Of a DNA stretch of 57,174 nt, positions 50,101-57,174 are shown in pieces. Within the stretch, counting starts at the first letter, position 1; every line of letters starts with the position of its first letter. The notes beneath the pieces are model-generated. The model did not search any database, was not told the origin of the DNA, and saw nothing but the letters and a program-made list of their open reading frames with translations. This DNA comes from Bartonella elizabethae F9251 = ATCC 49927. Its GTDB lineage: Bacteria; Pseudomonadota; Alphaproteobacteria; Rhizobiales; Rhizobiaceae. Where the stretch lies: positions 266,581-323,754 of the forward strand of contig NZ_JADB01000002.1 in the NCBI RefSeq assembly GCF_000518165.1. Reading direction: 5' to 3'. The translations under genes were made by a program, and so were the position numbers.

Positions 50101-50213
50101 CTGTTGGAGCAGGTTATATGTCTGAAAATGGCAGAATTCGTTCTAATATATCCGCTACGAGTTCTGGTAGGCATTGGGGCATAGGAGCGGGTTTAAGAGT
50201 AAAATTGAATTGA
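44166..50213 (+). CDS. TAA3: trimeric autotransporter adhesin with two heads and a divergent anchor
   Basis: A 2015-residue adhesin from ATG 44166. A GTG three bases earlier is in frame, but alignment of the leader with TAA2 and TAA4 supports the ATG. Order: signal (about 1-41, ending SPVYAKN); a unique N-terminal stretch to about 165; head 1 (VAIGHKAQATGKFAITMGDQ onward, to about 355); neck (DAVNIAQLKSL about 371-381); a second, unusual head (SVVIGAHWEEKRGDGAVVFQ to about 632); second neck; long stalk with repeated DALLWxxxxxAFVAxHG modules; anchor from about 1943. The anchor (NLSYEDTPGSLSLSIGTGTW to RVKLN) differs clearly from the near-identical anchors of TAA1 and TAA2. It holds an A8 run at 44587-44594. 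Confidence 0.93.
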   Translation: MKELSIISKRNDWDYRHFSRHLFKKLLLGTIIVAFLSNTSPVYAKNFDRTEQLLQVLEKATAVYSQKNNRNVFSDYNLYNPHTGFFDDISLSKSSYLTVLTTAIMSSVSTSSSYVDFLITMLSEKGKTAVNVLDKDSSSTQKKLESSVDDNHGNGIALLNTPSSSEERYPIQVGGRTFVSARGGSNATNLGQGANAAGQESVAIGHKAQATGKFAITMGDQAEATKEDSIAIGHMAHALGKSSTALGSEYNEKNQNDYTTAKGDYSTALGSVSKALEYGTTAVGHRAYATEKDAVSIGFYSRAKTDHAVALGADSIANVAAGVLGYDPLLHKAATDTTFAWKSTYGAVSVGDLASKNTRQIGGVAAGTQDTDAVNIAQLKSLQAYVDKGWKLSVDGKNTKVVGIDGSIDFATGSNNLSITKGEKDNKVTFDLTKNITLESVKAGQNIFDATGLKIANGPQITTAGINAGSKKITNVVDGTDDTDAVNFSQLKKAVSVSRDNLSEWSKNKVRLGVPDSWTKRGSVVIGAHWEEKRGDGAVVFQGPIANSDFAIAIGTTSYVDSGADEAIAIGYFAKVQPNAKGAIALGSSTVTSVKEGISGYDPKTGQTSTLTEPAWKSGYGALGIGVENRNTRKITSTRQIVGVAAGTNDTDAVNVAQLKSLRGLITRQGSWELSVGDKNTAIGAGDKLNLATGSTNFSITSNAEEKKVTFDLAKNIALDSVTAGQNVFDATGLVITNGPKIMTAGIDAGNKKITNLAEGTEATDAVNFGQLQKIEKEVEQQVVASSFVKQEAETKHITIGKDTEGDKIDIANKNKENRTLTGIKAGVLLEDSNEAVIGSQLFETNNKVSTYLGGGASYKDGKWSAPTFKVQTVDDQGNKKDEAYTDVAAAFEGVGTSITNVQNKVTNDITHKFSELNQNITNITQQVTGDALLWSDEAQAFAARHKKKAEEQSKTTEENSKITFLLDGAVSKDSTDAITGKQLYSTSNTLATYLDKGAGYDEKGNWKAPSFKVKTVNGEGKEEDKTYPNVAEALTGVGTSFTNVQNKMTKEITNRIDRAITTVQSENLVQQEKSTNNITIGAKVEGNVINIANRKSENRILTGIKDGMTDADAVNFSQLKGVKQEIKDQVKEVKEQVAASSFVKQDLQTKHITIGKDTEGDKIDVANNKNEKRTLTGIKNGALSKDSNEAVTGSQLFTTNQSVTAVSTNLQTVATNIAKSFGVNAKYQDGKWTDPTFTLKTVNDEGKEENKTYQNVADALSGVGTSFTNIQKQVTEQINHVINKVESENLVQQEKATNNITIGAKNEGDVINIINKNGAARTLSGVKAATKENEAVNKGQLDTSIKEANNEITNKFNDFTKSITNITQQVKGDALLWDKGEKAFVADHGEGSAKTNSKVTHLLDGNIAYGSTDAITGGQIYKIGEDIAKFLGGTASFNNGSFTGPTYALSSVNEKGETKQVEFKDIGKAFASIDTNIQKTNNHLTNKFKELNQNITNITQQVKGDALLWDKDEKAFVADHGEGSAKTNSKITRLLDGNISSDSRDAITGSQLYSMGNALSASLGGGASYEGGSWTAPNFTINKFDIKGNATQEDYKTVSDALSGLSTSFTNIQNKITHEISKIESENLVKQHEKTKLITIGGEKDGNEISIANNASGVRSISGVKAGLLTVESTEAINGSQLYSVINVLSRYFSGDAGYKDGKWLAPGFKVAQFTAAGVLSKKENYTNVASAFEAVNESMTKINNRIHDVEQSTFSSGLNWSETEKAFDARHKGQDSKIKHVADGEISESSKEAVNGRQLWQTNKKVKEVESHVNMIDKQVKDIASVADIAVKYDKGTDGKKTNKVTLVGMSESDPVLIDNVAEGRIESGSKEAVTGGQLHDYTNKQMKLVLSDAKKYTNERFKDIVNNTVDDVIHETKSYTDVKFEALRYEIKEVHKESKQAAAIGLAVSNLSYEDTPGSLSLSIGTGTWRNQSAFAVGAGYMSENGRIRSNISATSSGRHWGIGAGLRVKLN
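48254..48790 (+). repeat. Repeated stalk module in TAA3
   Basis: ACGAATATTACGCAACAAGT and about 130 following bases at about 48258 recur at about 48652 with only a handful of changes. Both encode the same KGDALLWDKxEKAFVADHGE module. Confidence 0.8.
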
Positions 50214-51049
50214 TAGAAAGTCGTTAAGATTATTGCTGCGTTCTGCATTTATACTTTTTTATGAAGAATAAGGAGTATTTTAGCTTTAGAATGAGCTTTA
50301 TAGAGCAACATACTTATGAATTCTCATTATTTTTCTAAAATTTTTTACTTAAATTGTTGAAAAAAGATCACATATTTCTGTAAAAAATATTCAAAGCGAT
50401 AAAAATTGTTATTTTTTTGTTGCTATTTTATTATAGAGGGGTTAGTGCAACATAAAGTATATTAGTAAGACTCATTTTGATCGAAATAATAATTCAAAAG
50501 GGGGGAAGAGGTAGTGTATAAACTGTAAATACTGTAAAAACAGAATTTACATAGCCGCACTCCATTTAACAAAACAACAACCTAGCTAGAAAAATTTCAT
50601 ATTTCTAAAGAAATTTAAGGTTTTTTTAAATATTTAGCTTTTCATTTACTTGAATACGAAAGAAATAACATTCCTTAATAAAGATACATAGCACCAACAA
50701 AAAAACATTGCTAAAAACTTTATTAAGTAACCAAACACCTAATAAGTAAAATGCTCTAATGTTTAAAACCCTCAAAGATCTTTTTCCAAGCCTAAAGAGT
50801 AAACCGTAACCCAATATTTTATTAGAGTCTAAATGTGTCTTTTTTATGTTCTTATAAACATATTTCCAAAATTTCTCATTTAGATCTCGTTACAGAAAGC
50901 ACACACAAAACACGACAAAAGACTCAAAACGTCTTTATTCAAAGAGCCACTCTCAATTTCCAAATTTACCTGAGCGAATGGCTAACAGAAAAATATGTCT
51001 TTTTTATGTTTTGGATGGGTTTTCAGATTTTTTCATTGGAGAGTTTGTT
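50214..51049. other. Leader region of TAA4
   Basis: About 840 bases without a supported gene or clear terminator after TAA3. Two copies of the shared TAA element are present (50831 and 50991). TCATTGGAGAG precedes the TAA4 start as ribosome binding region. Confidence 0.5.
50831..51010 (+). promoter_or_regulatory. Shared TAA upstream element, two copies before TAA4
   Basis: AAATGTGTCTTTTTTATGTT (50831-50850) and AAATATGTCTTTTTTATGTT (50991-51010) differ at one of 20 positions and are 160 bases apart. The nearer copy ends 39 bases before the TAA4 start, matching the TAA3 position. Confidence 0.55.
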
Positions 51050-54000
51050 ATGAAAAAATTATATGCCACACAAAGAGCGCGTACTTTGAAAGTTTTTCGT
51101 TTTTCTTTTGTGAAAGCGCTTTCATTAGCCACAGCGACTACATTTTTATCAAATATTTCTCCTGTATTTGCTTCGAATCTTGCGATAACAGGAGCAAAGG
51201 TTTTGAGTCAAAATGATCCAAATGTAAATTATCCTAAAGGCAGTCATGGCAGTATTGTTCTTTCTGGTGATGATGATTATTGCGGTGCGGATAATGTTAT
51301 TGGTCGGGGAGGAACCACTAAGCGTGGTGGGAAGAAAATAACTGCAGAAGAAGAATATCGGAGATTTCTCGAAGAAGTAAAGTTTGGAAATTTTTCTCCT
51401 TATAGTCACAGCGATAAGCAACTAGTTTGGACTGGTAATGGGCAAACCAGTGGGAATATTGGTTATATGGGAGGTTTGACTGGTGGTGATGCGAATATAA
51501 TGCCTGAGGCTTTTGGTGTTTATTCTTTTGCCACTGGTTGTGGATCTGCGGCACAGGGGAGTTATTCAACAGCATTTGGTGCAAATGCAACGGCCCTTAC
51601 GGGAGGGTCATTAGCCTTTGGTGTTGCGTCGCTTGCTGCTGGAAAGGTGAGCATTGCTGTGGGTGTAGGATCGGAAGCAAAAGGAGATTCTTCTGTTGCT
51701 TTAGGTGGGCTGGCAAATGCAGCAGGGGAGATAAGTGTTGCTATTGGTCATAAGGCACAATCAACAGGAAAATTTGCTATTACTATGGGTGATCAGGCGC
51801 AGGCGACAAAAGAAGATAGCTTGGCTATAGGTCGCATGGCGCATGCTTTGGGGAAAAGCAGCACCGCACTAGGTTCCGAATATAATGTAAAAAGTGAACA
51901 CGGGGACAATGATTATACCACTGCTCAGGGTGATTATTCAACAGCTTTGGGTGCTGTTTCTAAAGCTTTGGAGTATGGTTCAACGGCTGTTGGTCATCGT
52001 GCATACGCAACGCAAAAAGAGGCAGTTTCTATAGGATTTTATTCAAGAGCAAAAGCAGATCACGCTGTTGCTTTAGGTGCTGATTCTATAGCGACCGTTG
52101 AAGCTGGTGTTGCAGGTTATAGCCCTTTTTTACAGGGTGTAGCGACAGATACGACCTTTACATGGAAAAGTACTTATGGTGCCGTGAGTGTTGGTGATAT
52201 TACTAATGGCAAAACACGACAAATTGGAGGAGTCGCAGCAGGTAGTGCGAATACTGATGCAGTGAATGTTGCGCAGCTAAAGTCATTAAAAATGTACGTA
52301 GACAAAGGGTGGAAACTATCTGTTGACGGTAAAAATGCTAAAGCTGTGGGGATAGACAATACGGTAGATTTTGCGACAGGAAGTAACAACCTTAGCATCA
52401 CCAAAGGCGAAAAAGACAATAACATAAAATTTGATTTAGCAAAGAACATTACACTAGATAGTGTAACAGCGGGGAAGAACATTTTTGATGCTACGGGCTT
52501 GAAAATTACAGATGGTCCGCAAATCACTACTGCTGGTATTAATGCAGGTAGTAAAAGGATTACAAATGTAGCCAATGGTACGGATACGACCGATGCGGTG
52601 AATTTTGGACAATTAGACAAAGCAAAAAAAGAAGTTCAAGAACAAGTAGAAAAACAAGTTCAAGAAGTCGAAAAGCAAATTGCATCCAATAGCTTTGTAA
52701 AACAGGATGCTGTGACACAACACATCACCATTGGTAAAGATACAGGTGGTGATAAAATTGATATTACCAATAATAACAAAGAAACACGTACGCTTACGGG
52801 TATAAAGAATGGTGACATCTCAAAAGATTCAAAAGAAGCTGTCACTGGTTCACAGCTTTTTGAGACAAATCAAAGTGTAAATACTGTTTCCAGTAATCTC
52901 CAAACTGCTGCCACAGATATAGCCAAGTCCTTTGGTGGTGGTGCTGGATATAAAGATGGCAAATGGACCGATCCAACTTTTACAGTGAAAACTGTTACCG
53001 ATGAAGGCAATGAAGAGAATGCAACTTATCATAACGTAGCTGAAGCTTTAACAGGGGTTGGAACGTCTATTACGAATGTTAAAAATGAGATTACCAAAGA
53101 GGTTAATAATACGATTAACACTGTTAAAGGCGATTCCTTATTGTGGAGTGCAGATGATCAAGCCTTTAGTGCGCAGCACAAGAATGAGGGCGCAAAAGCC
53201 AATAGCAAGATTACACATCTTTTGGATGGTAATATTGCGTCTGGTTCAACAGATGCCATTACGGGTAATCAACTTTATTCTTTAGGTGATAAGGTTGCGA
53301 CCTATTTTGGTGGTAATGCTCGTTATGAGAATGGCGTATGGACCGATCCAACCTTTAAAATTAAACGCGTTAAAGCTGATGGTACAGAAGATGAACAAAA
53401 TTATACAAGTGTAGCCGCAGCTTTTGAAGGTGTTGGTACTGCTTTCACGAATATAAAAAATGAAATGACCAACCAGATTAATAATGCGATTACCAATGTA
53501 CAAGGTGATAGCCTTATTAAGAAAGACCCAAAGACAAATTACATCACGATTGGTAAAGAAGTAGCTGGTGGTGAAATCAATATTGCTAACAACGCAAACG
53601 AAGCACGAACCCTTTCCGGTGTGAAGGATGCGGTGAAAAATAATGAAGCTGTCAACAAGGGGCAGTTTGATAAAGGTATCGAAAATGTCAGTAAAGACAT
53701 CACGAATAAGTTCAATGACTTTACGCAAAACATAACGAATATTACGCAACAAGTCCAAGGTGATGCTTTGTTATGGAGTGAGAGTGAGAATGCCTTTATT
53801 GCGGCTCATGGTAAGGATGATGCAAAGACCAATAGTAAAATTACACATCTTTTAGATGGTAATATTGCTTCTGACTCAACAGATGCCATTACAGGTAAAC
53901 AGCTTTACACTTTGGGTGATAAGATTGCTCAGTCTTTCGGTGGCGATGCTCGTTATGAGAATGGTGAATGGACATCTCCAACATTTAAAATTAAAACTGT

Positions 54001-57000
54001 TAACGGAGAGGGTGAGGAAAAAGAAGAGACTTATAAGAATGTATCAGCTGCTTTTGAAGGTGTTGGTACGTCTATCACGAATTTTCAGAATAAAATTACC
54101 AATGAAATAACCAACCAGATTAATCATCTTCAATCAGATGATTCAGCGGTTGTTCATTATGATAAACAAAAGAATGGAGCCATTGATTATGCGAGTGTAA
54201 CGTTTGGTGGGAAAGATAAAACCCTCACAGCACTTCACAATATTGCTGATGGTGTGATTTCTTCAGAATCTCACGATGCAATCAATGGTAAGCAGATTAA
54301 TAAAATCGGCGAAGATATAGCGAAATCCTTGGGTGGAAATGCAGCTTTTAACAATGGAGCCTTTACAGGTCCAACTTATAAATTATCGTACATTGCCAAG
54401 GATGGAGTCGTAACAGAAAGTTCTCTTGATGGTGTTGGAACAGCTTTTGCAGCTCTTGATACGAATATCAAGCATGTGAATCAACGTATTAAAGAAGTCT
54501 CTGAAGGTGTTGCGCAGGATTCTTTATCGTGGAGCAAGGATGCCAATGCCTTTAGTGCGCAACATGGCGAAGAAGAAAAAACCAATAGCAAAATTAAATT
54601 CCTTGCTACCGGAGATATTACGAAAGACTCGACGGAAGCTATTAATGGTTCACAGCTTTTCGAGACAAATAATAAGGTTGCTACTTACTTAGGTGGTGGA
54701 GCTGAGTATAAGGATGGAAACTGGACAGCTCCAAGCTTTACGCTGCAAACTTTCAGTGAAGATGGTAAGAAAGTTGAAAACAAGACATATAATGATGTTG
54801 GTTCAGCCTTTGCAGGGATTGATGCAAATTTCACAAATGTAAACAATCATCTGACGAACATTGTTGAAGACTTTAATAAAAAAGTAGACAACATTAACAA
54901 AGAAGTTAAAGGCGATGCTTTGCTATGGAGCAATGAAGACAATGCTTTTGTCGCTCAGCATGAAAAAGAAGGTCAAAAAACGAATAGTAAAGTTAAATTT
55001 CTTGCTGCTGGAGAAATTTCTGCAGCTTCAACAGAAGCTATTAATGGTTCACAGCTTTTCGAAACAAATAATAAGGTTGCTGCTTACTTAGGCGGTGGAG
55101 CTGGTTATAAAGATGGCAGTTGGATCGATCCAACTTTTACAGTTAAAACTGTAACTAATGATGGCAAGGAAGAAAATAAGGCTTATAAAAATGTAGAGGA
55201 AGCTTTTGAAGGCGTTGGTACTTCTATCACGAATGTTCAAAACAAAATTACCAACGATATAACGAATAAATTCAACGATTTTACTCAAAACATAACGAAT
55301 ATTACGCAACAAGTTCAAGGCGATGCCTTATTATGGAGCAAAGAAGCTAATGCTTTTGTTGCTGATCATGGCAAAGATGATGAAAAGAAAAATAGTAAGC
55401 TTACACATCTTTTAGATGGAACTATTTCAAAAGATTCAACGGATGCCATAACGGGCAAACAACTCTATTCGATGAACGAAAAGTTTGCGACCTATTTTGG
55501 TGGTGGCGCCGGCTATGATACAGAAGGCAACTGGAAAGCGCCTACCTTTAAAGTCAAAACAGTTAAAAAGGATAGTAATGAAGTTGAAGAAATTGCCTAT
55601 GATAATGTAGCGGATGCATTTGCAGGTATTAGCACTTCTATTACAGATGTTCATAATGAGGTGAATAACCAAATCACCAGTATTATTAGTGATAGTCTTG
55701 TCAAGCAGGATGAGACAGGTCTTATCAAGATAGGTGCAGAAAAAGAGGGTGGTGCAATCAATATTGCCAACAAAGATAAAGCAGATCGCACTCTTTCAGG
55801 TGTTAAGGCAGCAGTCAATGATAATGAAGCTGTTAACAAAGCTCAGCTTGATACAAACATCAATGAAGTAAATAATAATCTAACGAACAAGTTTAACGAA
55901 CTGACTGAAAACATAACAAATGTTACACAACACGTTCAAGGTGATGCTTTATTGTGGAGCAATACTGACAAAGCCTTTAGTGCACAGCATGGCGAAGGTG
56001 ATGAAAAGGCAGATCGCAAAATTACACACCTTAAGGCTGGAGACGTGACTGTGGATTCCACGGATGCGGTTAATGGTTCTCAGCTTTATTCCTTACAGGA
56101 TCAGTTTGCAAAATATTTTGGCGGTGGAGCAGGCTATGATGAGAAAGGCAAGTGGAGTTCTCCTGTCTTTAAGGTTAAGAAGTTCGATGATAGTGGCAAA
56201 GCAACAGAGCAAGAATATAAAACTGTAGCTGACGCCTTTGAAGGTGTAAATCAATCATTCACGAATATTCATAATGAGGTGGATGAGAAAATTAACCAAG
56301 TTGTAGGGGACAGCCTAGTTAAGCAAGATGAGAAGACACATGTCATATCGGTTGGTGGTGAAACGAATGGTACTCAAGTAAGTTTTGCCAATACTGATGG
56401 TATAGAGCGTGTCCTTTCTGGAGTTAAAGAAGGAGATCTTTCATCCAAATCAAAAGAAGCGGTAAATGGTTCTCAGCTTTATTCTATGAGCAATACGTTA
56501 GCGAGCTATTTTGGCGGTGGAGCAGGTTATGATGAGAAAGGCAAGTGGAGTTCTCCTGTCTTTAAGGTTAAGAAATTCGATGATAGTGGCAAAGCAACAG
56601 AGCAAGAATATAAAACTGTAGCTGACGCCTTTGAAGGTGTAAATCAATCATTCACGAATATTCATAATGAGGTGGATGAGAAAATTAACCAAGTTGTAGG
56701 GGACAGCCTAGTTAAGCAAGATGAGAAGACACATGTCATATCAGTTGGTGGTGAAACGAATGGTACGCAAGTAAGTTTTGCCAATACTGATGGTACAGAA
56801 CGGGTTCTTTCTGGAGTTAAAGAAGGAGATCTTTCATCCAAATCAACAGAAGCGGTCAATGGTTCACAGCTTTATGCTTTGGGTAGCAGTGTTGCACAGT
56901 ACTTTGGTGGTGGCGCTGGTTATGATAAGGAAGGCAATTTGAAAGCACCAAGCTTTAAGGTTAAAACAGTTAAGGATAATGGTGATAAAGAAGATAAGAC

Positions 57001-57174
57001 TTATCAGAATGTAGCAGAAGCTTTTGAAGGTGTTAGTACTTCTATTACGAATGTTCAAAACACAATCACCAATGAGATCACCAACCAGATTAATCATCTT
57101 CAATCAGATGATTCAGCGGTTGTTCATTATGATAAAAAAGAAAAAGATGAAATTGATTATACGAGTGTAACTTT
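51050..57174 (+). CDS. TAA4: trimeric autotransporter adhesin, open at window end (partial)
   Basis: The frame from ATG 51050 stays open to the last base, more than 2040 codons. Signal peptide about 1-41 (ending SPVFASN). The N-terminal Cys domain is as in TAA1 (SGDDDYCGADNVIGRGG, C78; FATGCGSAA, C164), then the head switches to TAA3-like repeats (SVAIGHKAQSTGKFAITMGD, then SSTALGSEYNVKS). The neck AVNVAQLKSL is at about 402-411, followed by a long stalk of DALLW/DSLxW modules, DAxxGxQL necks and Thr/Asn-rich coiled coils (ITNITQQV). It contains two adjacent 393-bp copies near its visible end and two copies of the SDDSAVVHYDKxK module. No anchor is seen, so the end lies beyond the window. Being longer than the others, it is the most BadA-like in size. 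Confidence 0.93.
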   Translation, partial: MKKLYATQRARTLKVFRFSFVKALSLATATTFLSNISPVFASNLAITGAKVLSQNDPNVNYPKGSHGSIVLSGDDDYCGADNVIGRGGTTKRGGKKITAEEEYRRFLEEVKFGNFSPYSHSDKQLVWTGNGQTSGNIGYMGGLTGGDANIMPEAFGVYSFATGCGSAAQGSYSTAFGANATALTGGSLAFGVASLAAGKVSIAVGVGSEAKGDSSVALGGLANAAGEISVAIGHKAQSTGKFAITMGDQAQATKEDSLAIGRMAHALGKSSTALGSEYNVKSEHGDNDYTTAQGDYSTALGAVSKALEYGSTAVGHRAYATQKEAVSIGFYSRAKADHAVALGADSIATVEAGVAGYSPFLQGVATDTTFTWKSTYGAVSVGDITNGKTRQIGGVAAGSANTDAVNVAQLKSLKMYVDKGWKLSVDGKNAKAVGIDNTVDFATGSNNLSITKGEKDNNIKFDLAKNITLDSVTAGKNIFDATGLKITDGPQITTAGINAGSKRITNVANGTDTTDAVNFGQLDKAKKEVQEQVEKQVQEVEKQIASNSFVKQDAVTQHITIGKDTGGDKIDITNNNKETRTLTGIKNGDISKDSKEAVTGSQLFETNQSVNTVSSNLQTAATDIAKSFGGGAGYKDGKWTDPTFTVKTVTDEGNEENATYHNVAEALTGVGTSITNVKNEITKEVNNTINTVKGDSLLWSADDQAFSAQHKNEGAKANSKITHLLDGNIASGSTDAITGNQLYSLGDKVATYFGGNARYENGVWTDPTFKIKRVKADGTEDEQNYTSVAAAFEGVGTAFTNIKNEMTNQINNAITNVQGDSLIKKDPKTNYITIGKEVAGGEINIANNANEARTLSGVKDAVKNNEAVNKGQFDKGIENVSKDITNKFNDFTQNITNITQQVQGDALLWSESENAFIAAHGKDDAKTNSKITHLLDGNIASDSTDAITGKQLYTLGDKIAQSFGGDARYENGEWTSPTFKIKTVNGEGEEKEETYKNVSAAFEGVGTSITNFQNKITNEITNQINHLQSDDSAVVHYDKQKNGAIDYASVTFGGKDKTLTALHNIADGVISSESHDAINGKQINKIGEDIAKSLGGNAAFNNGAFTGPTYKLSYIAKDGVVTESSLDGVGTAFAALDTNIKHVNQRIKEVSEGVAQDSLSWSKDANAFSAQHGEEEKTNSKIKFLATGDITKDSTEAINGSQLFETNNKVATYLGGGAEYKDGNWTAPSFTLQTFSEDGKKVENKTYNDVGSAFAGIDANFTNVNNHLTNIVEDFNKKVDNINKEVKGDALLWSNEDNAFVAQHEKEGQKTNSKVKFLAAGEISAASTEAINGSQLFETNNKVAAYLGGGAGYKDGSWIDPTFTVKTVTNDGKEENKAYKNVEEAFEGVGTSITNVQNKITNDITNKFNDFTQNITNITQQVQGDALLWSKEANAFVADHGKDDEKKNSKLTHLLDGTISKDSTDAITGKQLYSMNEKFATYFGGGAGYDTEGNWKAPTFKVKTVKKDSNEVEEIAYDNVADAFAGISTSITDVHNEVNNQITSIISDSLVKQDETGLIKIGAEKEGGAINIANKDKADRTLSGVKAAVNDNEAVNKAQLDTNINEVNNNLTNKFNELTENITNVTQHVQGDALLWSNTDKAFSAQHGEGDEKADRKITHLKAGDVTVDSTDAVNGSQLYSLQDQFAKYFGGGAGYDEKGKWSSPVFKVKKFDDSGKATEQEYKTVADAFEGVNQSFTNIHNEVDEKINQVVGDSLVKQDEKTHVISVGGETNGTQVSFANTDGIERVLSGVKEGDLSSKSKEAVNGSQLYSMSNTLASYFGGGAGYDEKGKWSSPVFKVKKFDDSGKATEQEYKTVADAFEGVNQSFTNIHNEVDEKINQVVGDSLVKQDEKTHVISVGGETNGTQVSFANTDGTERVLSGVKEGDLSSKSTEAVNGSQLYALGSSVAQYFGGGAGYDKEGNLKAPSFKVKTVKDNGDKEDKTYQNVAEAFEGVSTSITNVQNTITNEITNQINHLQSDDSAVVHYDKKEKDEIDYTSVT
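56116..56901 (+). repeat. 393-bp tandem duplication in TAA4
   Basis: The stretch from TTTTGGCGGTGGAGCAGG (56116) recurs from 56509, an offset of exactly 393 bases (131 codons). The two copies are nearly identical over most of their length (few single-base changes), encoding two consecutive stalk modules. The very low divergence suggests a recent event. Confidence 0.9.

Noticed and set aside
32257..57103. Many long antisense and out-of-frame ORFs within the TAA genes
   Set aside because: They follow from the repetitive, biased composition of the adhesin genes, have no ribosome binding sites and no recognisable domains.
1..57174. CRISPR array or complete prophage
   Set aside because: No regularly spaced short repeats with unique spacers; only one phage-type regulator and no structural, integrase or packaging genes.

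Overview
The window is AT-rich alphaproteobacterial chromosome and almost certainly comes from a Bartonella species. The evidence is the fabA-fabB-fabI cluster divergent from an Irr-type Fur regulator (a Rhizobiales arrangement), and a tandem array of very large trimeric autotransporter adhesins (TAAs) of the BadA/Vomp/Brp type that marks this genus. Long gene-poor gaps holding broken ORF remnants fit the reductive style of Bartonella genomes. I cannot name the species.

Layout. Bases 1-148 are the 3' end of a gene coding for 20-residue P/M/Q-rich repeats. Then come gpsA (+), a decayed stretch, the fabA-fabB-fabI operon (-), irr (+), an exported SH3 protein (-), rpsU (-, GTG start), fhs (-) and tRNA-Arg(ACG) (-). 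Next are a two-gene RND efflux operon (+), pgi (+), a 1.4 kb decayed gap, tRNA-Ser(CGA) (-), rplU-rpmA (+) with a strong terminator, a fused EIIA-HPr-EI phosphotransferase (+) and tRNA-Ser(GGA) (+). From about 23.8 to 31.4 kb the content looks accessory: an overlapping MFS exporter/ATP-grasp ligase pair (-), a SAM methyltransferase (-), a second MFS transporter (+), a small unknown protein (-), and an XRE-type regulator (+) preceded by a possible small RNA and a perfect palindromic operator.

From 32 kb to the window end there are four TAA genes in tandem on the + strand. TAA1 (32074-37431) and TAA3 (44166-50213) are intact. TAA2 (38238-43630) is split by a frameshift that lies exactly where sequence identity to TAA4 ends. 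TAA4 (51050 to the edge) is open at the window end. They share stalk modules, head repeats, necks and C-terminal anchors but are mosaics of one another, with double-headed forms in TAA2 and TAA3, a 393-bp tandem duplication in TAA4, a G8 tract in TAA1 just before its membrane anchor, and a common 20-bp upstream element in front of TAA3 and TAA4 (degenerate at TAA2). This looks like an antigenic and phase-variation locus driven by recombination. The upstream sRNA/XRE pair resembles the Brt/Trp systems reported to control badA in B. henselae and is a candidate local regulator.

The left half is mostly housekeeping: membrane lipid synthesis (gpsA, fab), iron/heme-responsive control (irr), one-carbon metabolism (fhs), glycolysis (pgi), ribosome (rpsU, rplU, rpmA) and efflux.
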